From Alphaproteobacteria bacterium (GTDB lineage: Bacteria > Pseudomonadota > Alphaproteobacteria > Micropepsales > Micropepsaceae): a DNA stretch of 64,000 nucleotides. Below the pieces are notes generated by a model that was not told where the DNA came from, ran no database searches, and saw only the letters and a list, made by a program, of their open reading frames with translations. Both the position numbers and the translations under genes were made by a program. Below, piece after piece: positions 33,325 through 41,680 of this stretch. The stretch's first letter is position 1, and the number at the start of each line of letters is the position of its first letter. The stretch is from NCBI GenBank assembly GCA_016783965.1, contig JADHVO010000007.1:186001-250000 (forward strand). The letters run 5' to 3'.

Positions 33325-34323
33325 ATGACGTACACGATCCATGGAGGATTGGGCTCGCCCTATTCGATGAAGATGCGCGCGATCTTCCGCTATCGCCGCA
33401 TTCCCTACATCTGGAAGCAGGTCGATATGGCCGACCGCTCGATCTTCACGCATGTGAAGGCGCCGGTGATTCCGATCATCCAGTTCCCCGATGGTTCCTG
33501 GCACAACGACTCCACATCCATGATCTACATGCTGGAACGTCTTCATACGGATCGTTCGATCCTCCCGCCCGATCCGGCGCAGCACTTCCTCGCCTATCTG
33601 CTGGAGGACATGGCGGACGAGTGGGGCACCAAGGCGATGTTCCACTACCGCTGGTACCGCGAGCGCGACCAGAAGCAGATGAGCGAATGGCTCTCCTTCG
33701 ATCGCCTGGCCGGGCAGGGCATCGCCACGATTGAGAAGTCGGCCAGGGCCTTCCGTGATCGCCAGGTGGGCCGCATGCCGATCGTCGGCTGCACGCCGCA
33801 GAACGCGCCGATCATCGAGGCAAGCGCCAACCAGATCATGGCGCTGCTCAACGACCACGTGACGTCGCACAAATTCCTCTTCGGCACGCGTCCCTCGCTC
33901 GCCGATTTCGGCTGGCTCGGCCAGCTCAGCCAGCTCGCGGTCGACCCCACGCCCGACGACCTGATGCGCGAGACCGCGCCGTACCTCTTTCGCTGGCTGA
34001 TGAACCTCGACGACGCGTCGGGCATCGACGGCGCGTGGGATGATCCCGCCGCGCCACTGCCACCCGCCGTCACCGGCCTGCTCAAGATCGCCGGCCACAC
34101 CTACTTCCCGTTCCTGCTCGCCAACGCAGCAGCGTTCGAGGCGAAGCAGGAGACGTTCTCCGTCCAGCTCCTCGGCCAGACCTATACGCAGGGCACGTTC
34201 CGCTATCAGCAACGCTGCTTGTGGGACCTGCGCGAGCGCTACAAGGCGCTCGACGCGGCGACCCGCGAACGCATCGATCCGATCCTGAAAGACGCCGGCT
34301 GCCTCGAACCTCTGAAAGGCTGA
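33325..34323 (+). CDS. Glutathione S-transferase-family protein, long form
   Basis: The 332-residue protein starts with a thioredoxin-like domain (YTIHGGLGSPYSMKMRAIF, then VIPIIQFPDGSWHNDSTSMIYML with the cis-proline and Ser-glutathione motif). An all-helical C-terminal domain follows, about 100 residues longer than normal GSTs. Its substrate is unknown. It is followed after five bases by the sulfatase gene and probably forms an operon with it and the second GST. Confidence 0.8.
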   Translation: MTYTIHGGLGSPYSMKMRAIFRYRRIPYIWKQVDMADRSIFTHVKAPVIPIIQFPDGSWHNDSTSMIYMLERLHTDRSILPPDPAQHFLAYLLEDMADEWGTKAMFHYRWYRERDQKQMSEWLSFDRLAGQGIATIEKSARAFRDRQVGRMPIVGCTPQNAPIIEASANQIMALLNDHVTSHKFLFGTRPSLADFGWLGQLSQLAVDPTPDDLMRETAPYLFRWLMNLDDASGIDGAWDDPAAPLPPAVTGLLKIAGHTYFPFLLANAAAFEAKQETFSVQLLGQTYTQGTFRYQQRCLWDLRERYKALDAATRERIDPILKDAGCLEPLKG

Positions 34324-34328
34324 TCACC

Positions 34329-35912
34329 ATGGGCCGCAAGCTCCTCTTCATCACCACCGACCAGCAGCGCTGGGATTCGCTCGGCTGCAACGGCAATCGC
34401 TTCTGCAGCACGCCCAACATCGACGCGCTCGCCAAGGCCGGCATCAACTACGCCCGTGCCTACAACCAGAACACTGTCTGCATGCCGGCGCGCTCCTCCA
34501 TGCTGACCGGCCAGTACGTTCGCACCCACGGCGTCTTCGCCAACGGCGTCCCGCTGCCGGAAACTGCGCCCAGCTTCGCGCAGCACCTCAAGGACAAGGC
34601 CGGCTACAGGACCGCGCTCATCGGCAAGGCGCATTTCGAACCGGGCTTCGACCCGCAGTTCAAATTCCGCGAGAACAGCCGCCAGCGCGACGGGGATTAC
34701 GGCCCGTGGCGCGGCTTCGACTACGCCATCCACGCCATGCACACCGCCAGTTTCAACGGCCGCCCCGTCGGCCATTACGGCCGCTGGCTGCGCGAGCAAT
34801 CGAAAGAGGTGTTCGACGCCTGGCCGCCGCTGCTCAACGCCAGCCCCGGCGGCGACACCGGCGCACCCGAGACCAGCAACCATCAGATCCCGCGCGGGCT
34901 CTATCACACCGACTGGCTTGCCCATCTCGCGCTCGACTGGCTCGACAGGCTCGACAGCGGCGACGACTGGATGCTGTGGCTCAGCTTCCCCGATCCGCAT
35001 CACCCCTGGGATCCGCCGGCGGCGGAGAACCATCGGGTCAACTGGCGCGACCTGCCGCTGCCCGACGGCTATCCCGGCTCGCCCGAAGCCATCCGGAAGA
35101 TCCTGGCGCAAAAACCGGCCCACTGGCTCGCCTACTACGAGGGCACCTTCATCAATGCCGAAGGCGGCCCGCAGAACTTCCGCCCGCAGCAACTCAGCGA
35201 GAACAACATCCGCGAGATCAACGCCAAGGTCCACGTGATGAACGAGCTGATCGACGAAGCAGTCGGCCAGGTCATGGCAAAGATCGCCGCCAAAGGTTGG
35301 GACGCGGACACGGACGTGATCTTCACCACCGATCACGGCGAGATGCAGGGCGACTACGGCCTGATGTACAAGGGCCCGTTCCACGTCGATGCGCTGATGC
35401 GCCTGCCGTTCATCTGGCGGCCCGCACCGTCCGCGCACATCGCGCCCGCGACCGTCACCCAGCCGGTGGAGCAGGTCGACATCGCGCCTACGCTCTGCGC
35501 CGCAGCCGGCATCGCGCCGGCGCCATGGATGCAGGGTAAGGCGCTCCCCACCCGAGACGACGGTTCGCGCCAGCGCGCGATCTGCGAATGGGACAGCCAG
35601 TTCCCCGACTACGGCATGCATTTCCGCTCGATCTACCGCGACGGAATGCTGCTCACGAAATACGAGAAATCGACCATCGGCCAGCCCAACGGCCTCGAAA
35701 CGCATTTCCCGTTCTACGCGGGCTTCAAGACCGACATCCGCTATGACGGAACGGAAGGTGAGCTCTACGATCTAAGAAACGACCCGCACCAGTTCATGAA
35801 TCTTTGGAGCGACCCTGCGCGCGCCGGGGTGAAGCGCGACCTCATCGCCGATCTCATGGACCATCTGCCGCCAGCGCATGAGCCAAAGCTGGAAGTGATG
35901 GCCCCGGCATGA
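34329..35912 (+). CDS. Sulfatase, Cys-type
   Basis: The 527-residue alkaline-phosphatase-fold enzyme begins LLFITTDQQRWDSLGCNGN, with metal aspartates. The activation motif CMPARSSMLTGQ near residue 55 has a cysteine that is converted to formylglycine by an FGE enzyme. The second metal site is FTTDHGEMQGDYGL. It hydrolyses sulfate or phosphonate esters. No signal peptide is seen, so it acts in the cytoplasm. No FGE gene is in the window. It sits between two GST genes. Confidence 0.9.
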   Translation: MGRKLLFITTDQQRWDSLGCNGNRFCSTPNIDALAKAGINYARAYNQNTVCMPARSSMLTGQYVRTHGVFANGVPLPETAPSFAQHLKDKAGYRTALIGKAHFEPGFDPQFKFRENSRQRDGDYGPWRGFDYAIHAMHTASFNGRPVGHYGRWLREQSKEVFDAWPPLLNASPGGDTGAPETSNHQIPRGLYHTDWLAHLALDWLDRLDSGDDWMLWLSFPDPHHPWDPPAAENHRVNWRDLPLPDGYPGSPEAIRKILAQKPAHWLAYYEGTFINAEGGPQNFRPQQLSENNIREINAKVHVMNELIDEAVGQVMAKIAAKGWDADTDVIFTTDHGEMQGDYGLMYKGPFHVDALMRLPFIWRPAPSAHIAPATVTQPVEQVDIAPTLCAAAGIAPAPWMQGKALPTRDDGSRQRAICEWDSQFPDYGMHFRSIYRDGMLLTKYEKSTIGQPNGLETHFPFYAGFKTDIRYDGTEGELYDLRNDPHQFMNLWSDPARAGVKRDLIADLMDHLPPAHEPKLEVMAPA

Positions 35913-35945
35913 TTTGATCCCGCCAAACTACGGGGAGAGAAACAC

Positions 35946-36617
35946 ATGGCACTCATCGTCTATGGCGGAAGTATTTCGCCCTTCGTGCGCAAGGTGCGCG
36001 TCATGCTCGCGGAGAAGGGTGTCGAGTATAAGCTCGACCAGGTCAGCCCCTTCGCACCGCCGCCGGAATTCCTCGCCATCTCGCCGTTGAAACGCATCCC
36101 CGTGCTGCGCGACACGGACATCCCGGGCGACAACAACACGCTACCCGACTCCTCGATCATCTGCGACTATCTCGAGCACAAATTTCCCAAGCCTGCGCTC
36201 TATCCCGCCGACCCGTTCGAGCGCGCCCGCGCGCTGTGGTACGAGGAATACGCCGACTCCGTGATGGCGCAGAACATCGGCCGCGGCCTCTTCTTCGAGC
36301 GCATCGTCAAGAAGATGATGCGCGGCCAGCCCGACGAGGACGTCTGCCAGAAGACGCTGACGCAGGAACTGCCGCCGCTGTTCGATCACCTGGAGAAGGA
36401 GGTCGCCGGGAAGGAGTATCTCGCCGGCGGCATGTTCTCGATCGCCGACATCTCCGTCGGCACCATGATCGTGAACATGGTCCACTCCGGCGAAGCGATC
36501 GACCACAGGCGCTGGCCGAAATTCGGCGCCTATATCGACCGCGTTCACGCGCGCCCGTCGTTCAAGGCGATGATCGACGAGGAAACCCCGCTGATCACCC
36601 GCTTCCGGGCGGCGTAG
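35946..36617 (+). CDS. Glutathione S-transferase
   Basis: The 223-residue protein has the N-terminal thioredoxin fold (LIVYGGSISPFVRKVRVMLAE), the cis-proline KRIPVLRD, and DSSIICDYLEHKFP, where the Asp-Ser pair holds glutathione's glutamyl part. A helical C-terminal domain with FSIADISVGTM supplies the N-capping box. The length is normal. It is the third gene of the GST-sulfatase-GST group, which suggests glutathione-linked breakdown or detoxification of an aromatic or sulfated compound (inference). Confidence 0.9.
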   Translation: MALIVYGGSISPFVRKVRVMLAEKGVEYKLDQVSPFAPPPEFLAISPLKRIPVLRDTDIPGDNNTLPDSSIICDYLEHKFPKPALYPADPFERARALWYEEYADSVMAQNIGRGLFFERIVKKMMRGQPDEDVCQKTLTQELPPLFDHLEKEVAGKEYLAGGMFSIADISVGTMIVNMVHSGEAIDHRRWPKFGAYIDRVHARPSFKAMIDEETPLITRFRAA

Positions 36618-36626
36618 CGCGCAGCG

Positions 36627-37388
36627 CTAGTCCAGCAAACTCGGCGCGTCGGCGCGCTTGGCGTCGCGCTCGCGTTTCTTGCGCGCTTGCCGGTGCGCGA
36701 CGAACTGGTTGAGCGCCTCGACCATGCCGCTGAACGCGACCGCGAAGTACAGGTAGCCGCGCGGGATGTGGAAGTGCAGCCCGTCAGCGACCAGGGCCGT
36801 GCCGATCAGGAGCAGGAACGACAGCGCCAGCATCTTCACCGTCGGATGCCGGTCCACGAAATCGCCGACCGGCCCGCTTGCCACCAGCATCACGACCATC
36901 GACACCACCACGGCGCCGATCATCACCACCAGGTGCTCCGCCACGCCGACCGCGGTGACGATCGAGTCGATGGAGAACACGATGTCGAACATCGCGATCT
37001 GGAATATCGCCGCCATCATCGTCGAGGTCGGCGCATGGTGGTGCTCCTCGTACTCTTCACTCATCTCGTGGATCTCGCGTGTGCTCTTGGTGAGCAGGAA
37101 AAGGCCGCCCCCTAAGAAGATGAAATCCTTCCACGACAGCCCGACGCCAAGCAGCGTGATGACCGGGCGCTCCAGCGAGATGATCCACGACAGGCTGGCC
37201 AGAAGCCCGATGCGCATGACCAGCGCCAGCAGCAGGCCGATCCGCCGCGCCAGCTGGCGCTGGCTCTCGTCCACGCGGTTGGCGACGATCGCCAGGAAGA
37301 TGATGTTGTCGATGCCGAGCACGACCTCGAGCACCGTCAGGGTCGCCAGCGCGATCCAGCCGTCCAGCGTCAGGAAGGGCGCCAACAT
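36627..37388 (-). CDS. TerC-family integral membrane protein
   Basis: The 253-residue protein has seven or more membrane helices. LEVVLGIDNIIFLAIV near residue 20 and FDIVFSIDSIVTAVG near 135 carry the repeated Asp-Asn/Asp-Ser pairs of the TerC/YoaE/Alx group. A histidine-rich loop (EEYEEHHHAP) lies between. The group is linked to manganese export and tellurium resistance. It is the third gene after the MraY-like and PAP2 genes; gaps of 14 and 37 bases suggest one operon. Confidence 0.9.
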   Translation of the reverse strand: MLAPFLTLDGWIALATLTVLEVVLGIDNIIFLAIVANRVDESQRQLARRIGLLLALVMRIGLLASLSWIISLERPVITLLGVGLSWKDFIFLGGGLFLLTKSTREIHEMSEEYEEHHHAPTSTMMAAIFQIAMFDIVFSIDSIVTAVGVAEHLVVMIGAVVVSMVVMLVASGPVGDFVDRHPTVKMLALSFLLLIGTALVADGLHFHIPRGYLYFAVAFSGMVEALNQFVAHRQARKKRERDAKRADAPSLLD

Positions 37389-37402
37389 CGATGCGTCTCT
37401 GC

Positions 37403-38035
37403 TCAGAACCAGGCGGGTGGAAGGGCCGGGAAACCGTACAGCAAAGTCTCGCGCGCCGCGATCAGACCGATCCCGGCGCCGATGAACACATCGGACAGGA
37501 AGTGAGCGGTCAGCAAGGCGCGCGTGATCCCCAGCCACAGGGCGATGGCGAACCATAGCAGGCTCAGATGCGGCCACACGCAGCTTGCGATCACAGCCAC
37601 GCACATGATCGTGAGTGCATGGCCGGACGGGAACGAGTTGTAGTCGGTGCGGAACTTGAACCACACGAACTCGTAGAGCCCCATCTCCATGTCGTCGCGC
37701 GGCCGCCGCCGCCCGACGATCAGCTTCATCCCGTGCAGGATCGCGCTGCCCACAGCCAGGCTGGCGATGAACGCGCTGGAATACCGCGCCGCGTCGCTTG
37801 CCACGTCGTGCCATTCGTCGGCTGGGCTCATGAAGCTCAGCGCCGCGATGGCGACGCCATAGACGACGACAGCCGCCACCAGCCAGTGCGCCGCCTTGGC
37901 CCAATGCGTGGTCGCTTCGAGGAAATTCTCGAACCGCTCGCTCTCATGATCGTAGATCGCGTGCGCCGCCGCCCGGTCGATGGGGAAACAGGCGACGCCC
38001 AGAACGATAAGAATGACGCCCGCCCAAAGCAGCAT
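37403..38035 (-). CDS. PAP2-family membrane phosphatase
   Basis: The 210-residue membrane protein has the three PAP2 acid-phosphatase signatures: KLIVGRRRPRD near 105, YNSFPSGHALTIM near 133, and RALLTAHFLSDVFIGAG near 175. The ATG at 38035 follows AAGGAG. In bacteria this family removes a phosphate from undecaprenyl-diphosphate or lipid substrates. Placement next to an MraY-like enzyme fits an undecaprenyl-phosphate recycling role, which is inference. Confidence 0.9.
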   Translation of the reverse strand: MLLWAGVILIVLGVACFPIDRAAAHAIYDHESERFENFLEATTHWAKAAHWLVAAVVVYGVAIAALSFMSPADEWHDVASDAARYSSAFIASLAVGSAILHGMKLIVGRRRPRDDMEMGLYEFVWFKFRTDYNSFPSGHALTIMCVAVIASCVWPHLSLLWFAIALWLGITRALLTAHFLSDVFIGAGIGLIAARETLLYGFPALPPAWF

Positions 38036-38072
38036 GCGCGCTCCTTGCCGTGCCCGCCCGGTCAAGTCAACG

Positions 38073-39122
38073 TCAGCGCACCTTCAGGACGAGCGTCACC
38101 AGCAGCGCCGACACGCCCAGGTGCAGCAGCATGAATCGCACCAGGACCTGGCTGTTCGACCAGCCCAGGTTCTTGCGGGCATGGTCGTGCAGCGGGAAGC
38201 GGATCGACGACAGGATTCGGAATCCGAAGAAGCGCGTCACCGCCACCTTCACCAGCCCCGTTGCGCCATTGGCCACGATCACCGTTCCGACCAGGAGCAG
38301 GAACAGGGGATTGCCCGTCGCCACCACCAGCATGCCGATCAGCAGCCCCAGCGGCCGCGATCCCGCGTCGCCCATCAGCACCGCGCTCGGCGGTGCGTTG
38401 TACCAGAGGTAGCCCGACACGGCGCCCACCATGATGAACGCCATGATCGCCCAGTTGGCGCCGCCGATGTTCGGCGGAATGTTCAGGTGGGTCGCCACGT
38501 CGACATTGCCGATCACGGTGTAGAGCAGCCCGCCGAGCAGGAGGATCGCGGTGCTCGACAGGCTGCCCGACACGCCGTCGACTCCGTCGGAGCAGTTGGT
38601 CGCGTTGATCGACAGCCAGATCACGCCGGTAGCCAGCGGCAGCGACAGCCACACCGGCAGCACGATCGCGTCCTTCCATCCCGGTAGCCAGATCGCGCTG
38701 TCGCCAAAGCCCAGGATCACCGCCGCCGCACCCAGCGCGATGACGAAGTCCAGCACCGCGAGGCGGTATTCGCTTAAGCCCCCGGGAGTCCGGTCGTCGA
38801 CGAAACCCACGATCATCGCCACCACCATGAAGGGCAGGGTGCGGACCGCTCGCGCGTCCAGCGGCACGAAGATCAGCGACACGATCACGAACACGCTGAC
38901 GAAGATCAGCCCGGCGCTGAGCGGCTTGCCGACGCTCGCCTCGGCGTTCACCGCGAAGGCGCGGCCCCGGTCGCGCGGCAGCCGGTCCCACAGCCGGGGC
39001 AGCAGGAACCAGGTCACCAGCGCCGCGGCCGCATAGCCCACGCCGGCCAGGAAGAAGAACGAGCTCAGGAGCCTCAGCGGCCCCCACACATGCCCGAGGA
39101 CCGAAACCAACCAACTCAGCAT
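38073..39122 (-). CDS. MraY/WecA-superfamily phospho-sugar transferase, MraY-like
   Basis: The 349-residue protein has about ten membrane helices and the superfamily loops: GFVDDRTPG (Asp pair, near residue 107), NATNCSDGVDGVSG near 173-186, SAVLMGDAGSRPLG near 250, and the C-terminal PLHDHARKNLGWSNSQVLVRF, which corresponds to the PLHHHxE loop typical of MraY. It transfers a sugar phosphate from a UDP-sugar to undecaprenyl phosphate. The NATN-CSDG variant and lack of a mur neighbourhood suggest a paralogue, not the cell's main MraY. Confidence 0.85.
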   Translation of the reverse strand: MLSWLVSVLGHVWGPLRLLSSFFFLAGVGYAAAALVTWFLLPRLWDRLPRDRGRAFAVNAEASVGKPLSAGLIFVSVFVIVSLIFVPLDARAVRTLPFMVVAMIVGFVDDRTPGGLSEYRLAVLDFVIALGAAAVILGFGDSAIWLPGWKDAIVLPVWLSLPLATGVIWLSINATNCSDGVDGVSGSLSSTAILLLGGLLYTVIGNVDVATHLNIPPNIGGANWAIMAFIMVGAVSGYLWYNAPPSAVLMGDAGSRPLGLLIGMLVVATGNPLFLLLVGTVIVANGATGLVKVAVTRFFGFRILSSIRFPLHDHARKNLGWSNSQVLVRFMLLHLGVSALLVTLVLKVR

Positions 39123-39293
39123 GTCGCCGCCCGACCGACTGTTGACCGCTCCTGCGATAGCACGCGCCCCTCAACGCCCGCCATGCGGAAACAGCCTTAC
39201 GGTGTTGATGGTCTTAACCGCCGTTCCTGCACAACCGGTTCAAACTAAGGTCGTCATCGCCGGGCTCGTCCCGGTCGGCAGCACTTGACGAAC

Positions 39294-39340
39294 CCATAAC
39301 CACGCAGCTATAGGTAAAATCCATAGCTACTTGGTTATGG
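39294..39340. promoter_or_regulatory. Long interrupted palindrome, candidate operator
   Basis: A 47-bp symmetric structure reads CCATAACCA-n3-AGCTAT-n11-ATAGCT-n3-TGGTTATGG, with 15 of 18 arm positions paired. It ends seven bases before the start of the ArsR-family gene. The AT-rich arms contrast with the GC-rich surroundings. It is most likely the autoregulatory site of that repressor; binding is inferred. Confidence 0.7.
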
Positions 39341-39347
39341 ATTACGG

Positions 39348-39671
39348 ATGCCCAGCACCCACGACATGCTCTTCCGCACCCTCGCCGATCCCACCCGGCG
39401 TGCGATCTTCGAGCGGCTGTGCCGCGAGGGGGAGAAGACGGTCGGCGCGCTCACCGCCCGCGCCAAGGTCTCGCAGCCGGCGGTCTCCAAGCACCTCGCC
39501 GCGCTCAAGCAGGCCGGCCTGGTACGCGACCGCCACGAAGGCCGCCAGACGCACTACAGCGCCCAGCTCAGGGCGCTCGCCCCGCTGATCGACTGGACCA
39601 GCCAGATGACCGGCTTTTGGGAAAGCAAGTTTGACGACCTCGAAGACCTTCTGAAAAGGATGGACCAATGA
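39348..39671 (+). CDS. ArsR-family winged-helix regulator
   Basis: The 107-residue protein is a compact winged helix: FRTLADPTRRAIFERL, the recognition helix in KVSQPAVSKHLAALKQAGLV, and the wing RHEGRQTHYSAQ. It lacks metal-binding cysteines, so it is of the SdpR/AHSA1-linked kind rather than a metal sensor. It heads an overlapping set of small genes including an SRPBCC and a VOC protein, and is preceded by a 47-bp palindrome that it probably binds. Confidence 0.9.
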   Translation: MPSTHDMLFRTLADPTRRAIFERLCREGEKTVGALTARAKVSQPAVSKHLAALKQAGLVRDRHEGRQTHYSAQLRALAPLIDWTSQMTGFWESKFDDLEDLLKRMDQ

Positions 39672-39877
39672 CCTACGCCATTCGCCAGACGCACCGCTGG
39701 CTGTCGATCGTTTTCACCTTGGCGGTGATCGCGAACTTCGTCGTCATCCTCGGCATGGGCCGGCAGCCGCCCGCCTACGTAACCTACGCCCCGTTGCCGC
39801 CGCTCTTCCTGATGCTGGCCACCGGCCTGTACATGTTCGTGTTGCCTTACGTGCGCCGAAGCCGGCGAGCAGGATAG
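39668..39877 (+). CDS. Two-helix small membrane protein
   Basis: The 69-residue protein overlaps the ArsR-type gene stop (ATGA) and has two membrane helices (about 10-30 and 42-62) with a basic tail RRSRRAG. Such two-helix proteins often follow SdpR-like regulators in place of an immunity protein, but I cannot assign a family. Expression should follow the regulator. Confidence 0.7.
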   Translation: MTYAIRQTHRWLSIVFTLAVIANFVVILGMGRQPPAYVTYAPLPPLFLMLATGLYMFVLPYVRRSRRAG

Positions 39878-39882
39878 TGATC

Positions 39883-40311
39883 ATGAATGATCCAACGTAC
39901 CTGCAACTGAAGCCGGGCGATGTCCCACCTCACATCGAGGGGCCACCGTTCCGAGCGGTCCTGGTCATCGAGGGCGACGTGTCACCGACATGGAGAGACC
40001 AGGTCAGTGGCTGGCTGGTGAAGAGCGGTTGCCGGTACATGCTGGCGTGGGGACCGCGGTGTGGCGATTGGGATACCAGCGTCGACGAAGCGAACTTGGC
40101 CAGGTTCGACTTTGGAGAAATTCCCAACGACGATTTCGTGATGACGACGTGGCACGAGAAGGAGTCGCTTCGGGAGACGTTCTGGTTCGCACAAATGTGC
40201 GCGATGCATCCAACCGTGGAGCTTGACCGGACGTGTATCGTTCACATCGCATTGGAAGGCAGGGCAACCGAACTGCTGGACGCATATCGGGCAGCCTTGG
40301 AGGAGGAATGA
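39883..40311 (+). CDS. Hypothetical protein, soluble
   Basis: The 142-residue acidic protein has FRAVLVIEGDVSPTWRDQVS, GCRYMLAWGPRCGDWD and FVMTTWHEKESLRETFWFAQMCA, with several cysteines and tryptophans. No signal peptide is present. The ATG at 39883 is preferred over a GTG six bases earlier. I do not recognise the family with confidence. GC content is a little lower than the neighbours, so it could be an inserted cargo gene of the small operon. Confidence 0.65.
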   Translation: MNDPTYLQLKPGDVPPHIEGPPFRAVLVIEGDVSPTWRDQVSGWLVKSGCRYMLAWGPRCGDWDTSVDEANLARFDFGEIPNDDFVMTTWHEKESLRETFWFAQMCAMHPTVELDRTCIVHIALEGRATELLDAYRAALEEE

Positions 40312-40313
40312 AG

Positions 40314-40727
40314 ATGAAGGCCACCGCGAAGAAAGCCGCAACCGCGTCCGCCGCTGACTGGCGCCTCGAGATGCTCGCCCATATGCGCGCCCTCATCGAG
40401 GAGGCGGACCCCGATGTCGTGGAAGAGGCGAAGTGGAAGAAGCCTTCGAACAACATGAAGGGCGTGCCGGTGTGGCACCATGACGGCATCCTCTGCACTG
40501 GCGAAAAGTACAAGGACTATGTGAAGCTCACCTTCGCGCGCGGCGCCGCGCTGCCCGATCCGTCGCGCCTGTTCAATGCGAGTCTCGAAGGCGGCACCCG
40601 CCGGGCGATCGACATCCCCGAAGGCGGCAAGATCGACGAGAGGGCGTTCAAGGCGCTGATCCGCGCCGCCGTCGCTGCGAACATCGAAGCCGCCGGCGCA
40701 AAGAAGAAACCCGCGGTGAAGAAATGA
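40314..40727 (+). CDS. DUF1801-like protein
   Basis: The 137-residue protein has a lysine/alanine-rich start. The fold region contains EEADPDVVEEAKWKKPSNNM, VPVWHHDGILCTGEKYKDYVKLTF and IDERAFKALIRAAVAAN, typical of the DUF1801/YdhG-like family. Two ATGs lie six bases apart; AGGAGG at 40301-40306 gives a seven-base gap to 40314, so that start is chosen. Function unknown. It ends overlapping the SRPBCC gene. Confidence 0.8.
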   Translation: MKATAKKAATASAADWRLEMLAHMRALIEEADPDVVEEAKWKKPSNNMKGVPVWHHDGILCTGEKYKDYVKLTFARGAALPDPSRLFNASLEGGTRRAIDIPEGGKIDERAFKALIRAAVAANIEAAGAKKKPAVKK

Positions 40728-41149
40728 CCGCGACCGAAACCCGCTCCGTCGTCGTCGAGCGCGACATCCCGCATGCGCCGGAGAAGCTTTGGCGCGCGCT
40801 GACCCAGCCGCATCTGATCCAGGAATGGCTGATGAAGAACGACTTCGCGCCCGCCGTCGGCCACAGGTTCAACCTGCGCGGCGAATGGGGCGGCACCCTC
40901 GACTGCGAAGTCCTCGCCATCGAGCCCAACAAGACACTGTCCTACACCTGGGATCACGCACACAGCGATCCGGCGTTCAACCTCAAGAGCACCGTGACCT
41001 TCACGCTGACGCCCACGCCCGCCGGCACGCATCTGCGCGTGGAGCAGAAGGGCTTCCAGCCGCACCATCGCCAGGCCTTCGGCGGTGCGTTGCAGGGCTG
41101 GCAGAAACATCTCGCGAACCTGGAGCAGGTTGCATCGCGGATCGCCTGA
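40724..41149 (+). CDS. SRPBCC (AHSA1-like) protein
   Basis: The 141-residue START-fold protein begins with SVVVERDIPHAPEKLWRALTQPHLIQEWLM, the AHSA1 opening. It continues with LSYTWDH and TVTFTLTPTPAGTHLRVEQKGF and ends in a long helix with GWQKHLANLEQV. It binds small hydrophobic ligands. Regulators of the ArsR/SdpR kind are often paired with such genes. The start overlaps the DUF1801 gene (ATGA). Confidence 0.9.
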   Translation: MTATETRSVVVERDIPHAPEKLWRALTQPHLIQEWLMKNDFAPAVGHRFNLRGEWGGTLDCEVLAIEPNKTLSYTWDHAHSDPAFNLKSTVTFTLTPTPAGTHLRVEQKGFQPHHRQAFGGALQGWQKHLANLEQVASRIA

Positions 41150-41221
41150 CGCGCGGCGGAACATCGGAACGCCCCGCCGCGCTGCGAGTTCCTAAAGCGC
41201 AGCTTTGCCGCGAGAAAAACG

Positions 41222-41680
41222 ATGTCACACGCGCCCCAGCGCTATCGCAACGCCGTCGTCCCGCACATCTATGTCGACGGTGCCGCTGACGCGATTGCCT
41301 TCTACCGCCGCGCCTTCGGTGCTGAAGAGTTGTTCCGCGTTACCGGCTATGACGGAAAGATTTTGCATGCTGAACTCGCGGTCGCCGGATCGACCATCAT
41401 GCTCGGCGATCCCGACGACAAGCTGACCGCAGAGCCGCATGCGCTCGGCCGATGCACCGCCAGCCTGCATCTCTTCGTCGACGACAACGGCTCATGGATG
41501 CGCCGCGCCGTCGAAGCCGGCTGCGAGGCGATCCAGCAGCCCACCGACATGTTTTACGGCGCCAGCTCCGCCAGCGTGCGCGACCCCTACGGCCACGTCT
41601 GGGTCATGCTCGTCTGGAAAGACGACCTCTCGCCGACGGAAATGGAAAACCGCAGCAAGGAAGCCCTGAGCGTCGGCTAG
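41222..41680 (+). CDS. VOC-family protein, PhnB-like
   Basis: The 152-residue protein has two beta-alpha-beta-beta-beta modules: VVPHIYVDGAADAIAFYRRAFGAEE at the start, AGSTIMLGDPD, then LHLFVDDNGSWMRRAVEAGC and VRDPYGHVWVML. It lacks the full glyoxalase I metal set, so it is probably a binding protein of the PhnB/YybH type. It closes the small ArsR-led gene set. Its stop codon overlaps the convergent aquaporin stop. Confidence 0.85.
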   Translation: MSHAPQRYRNAVVPHIYVDGAADAIAFYRRAFGAEELFRVTGYDGKILHAELAVAGSTIMLGDPDDKLTAEPHALGRCTASLHLFVDDNGSWMRRAVEAGCEAIQQPTDMFYGASSASVRDPYGHVWVMLVWKDDLSPTEMENRSKEALSVG

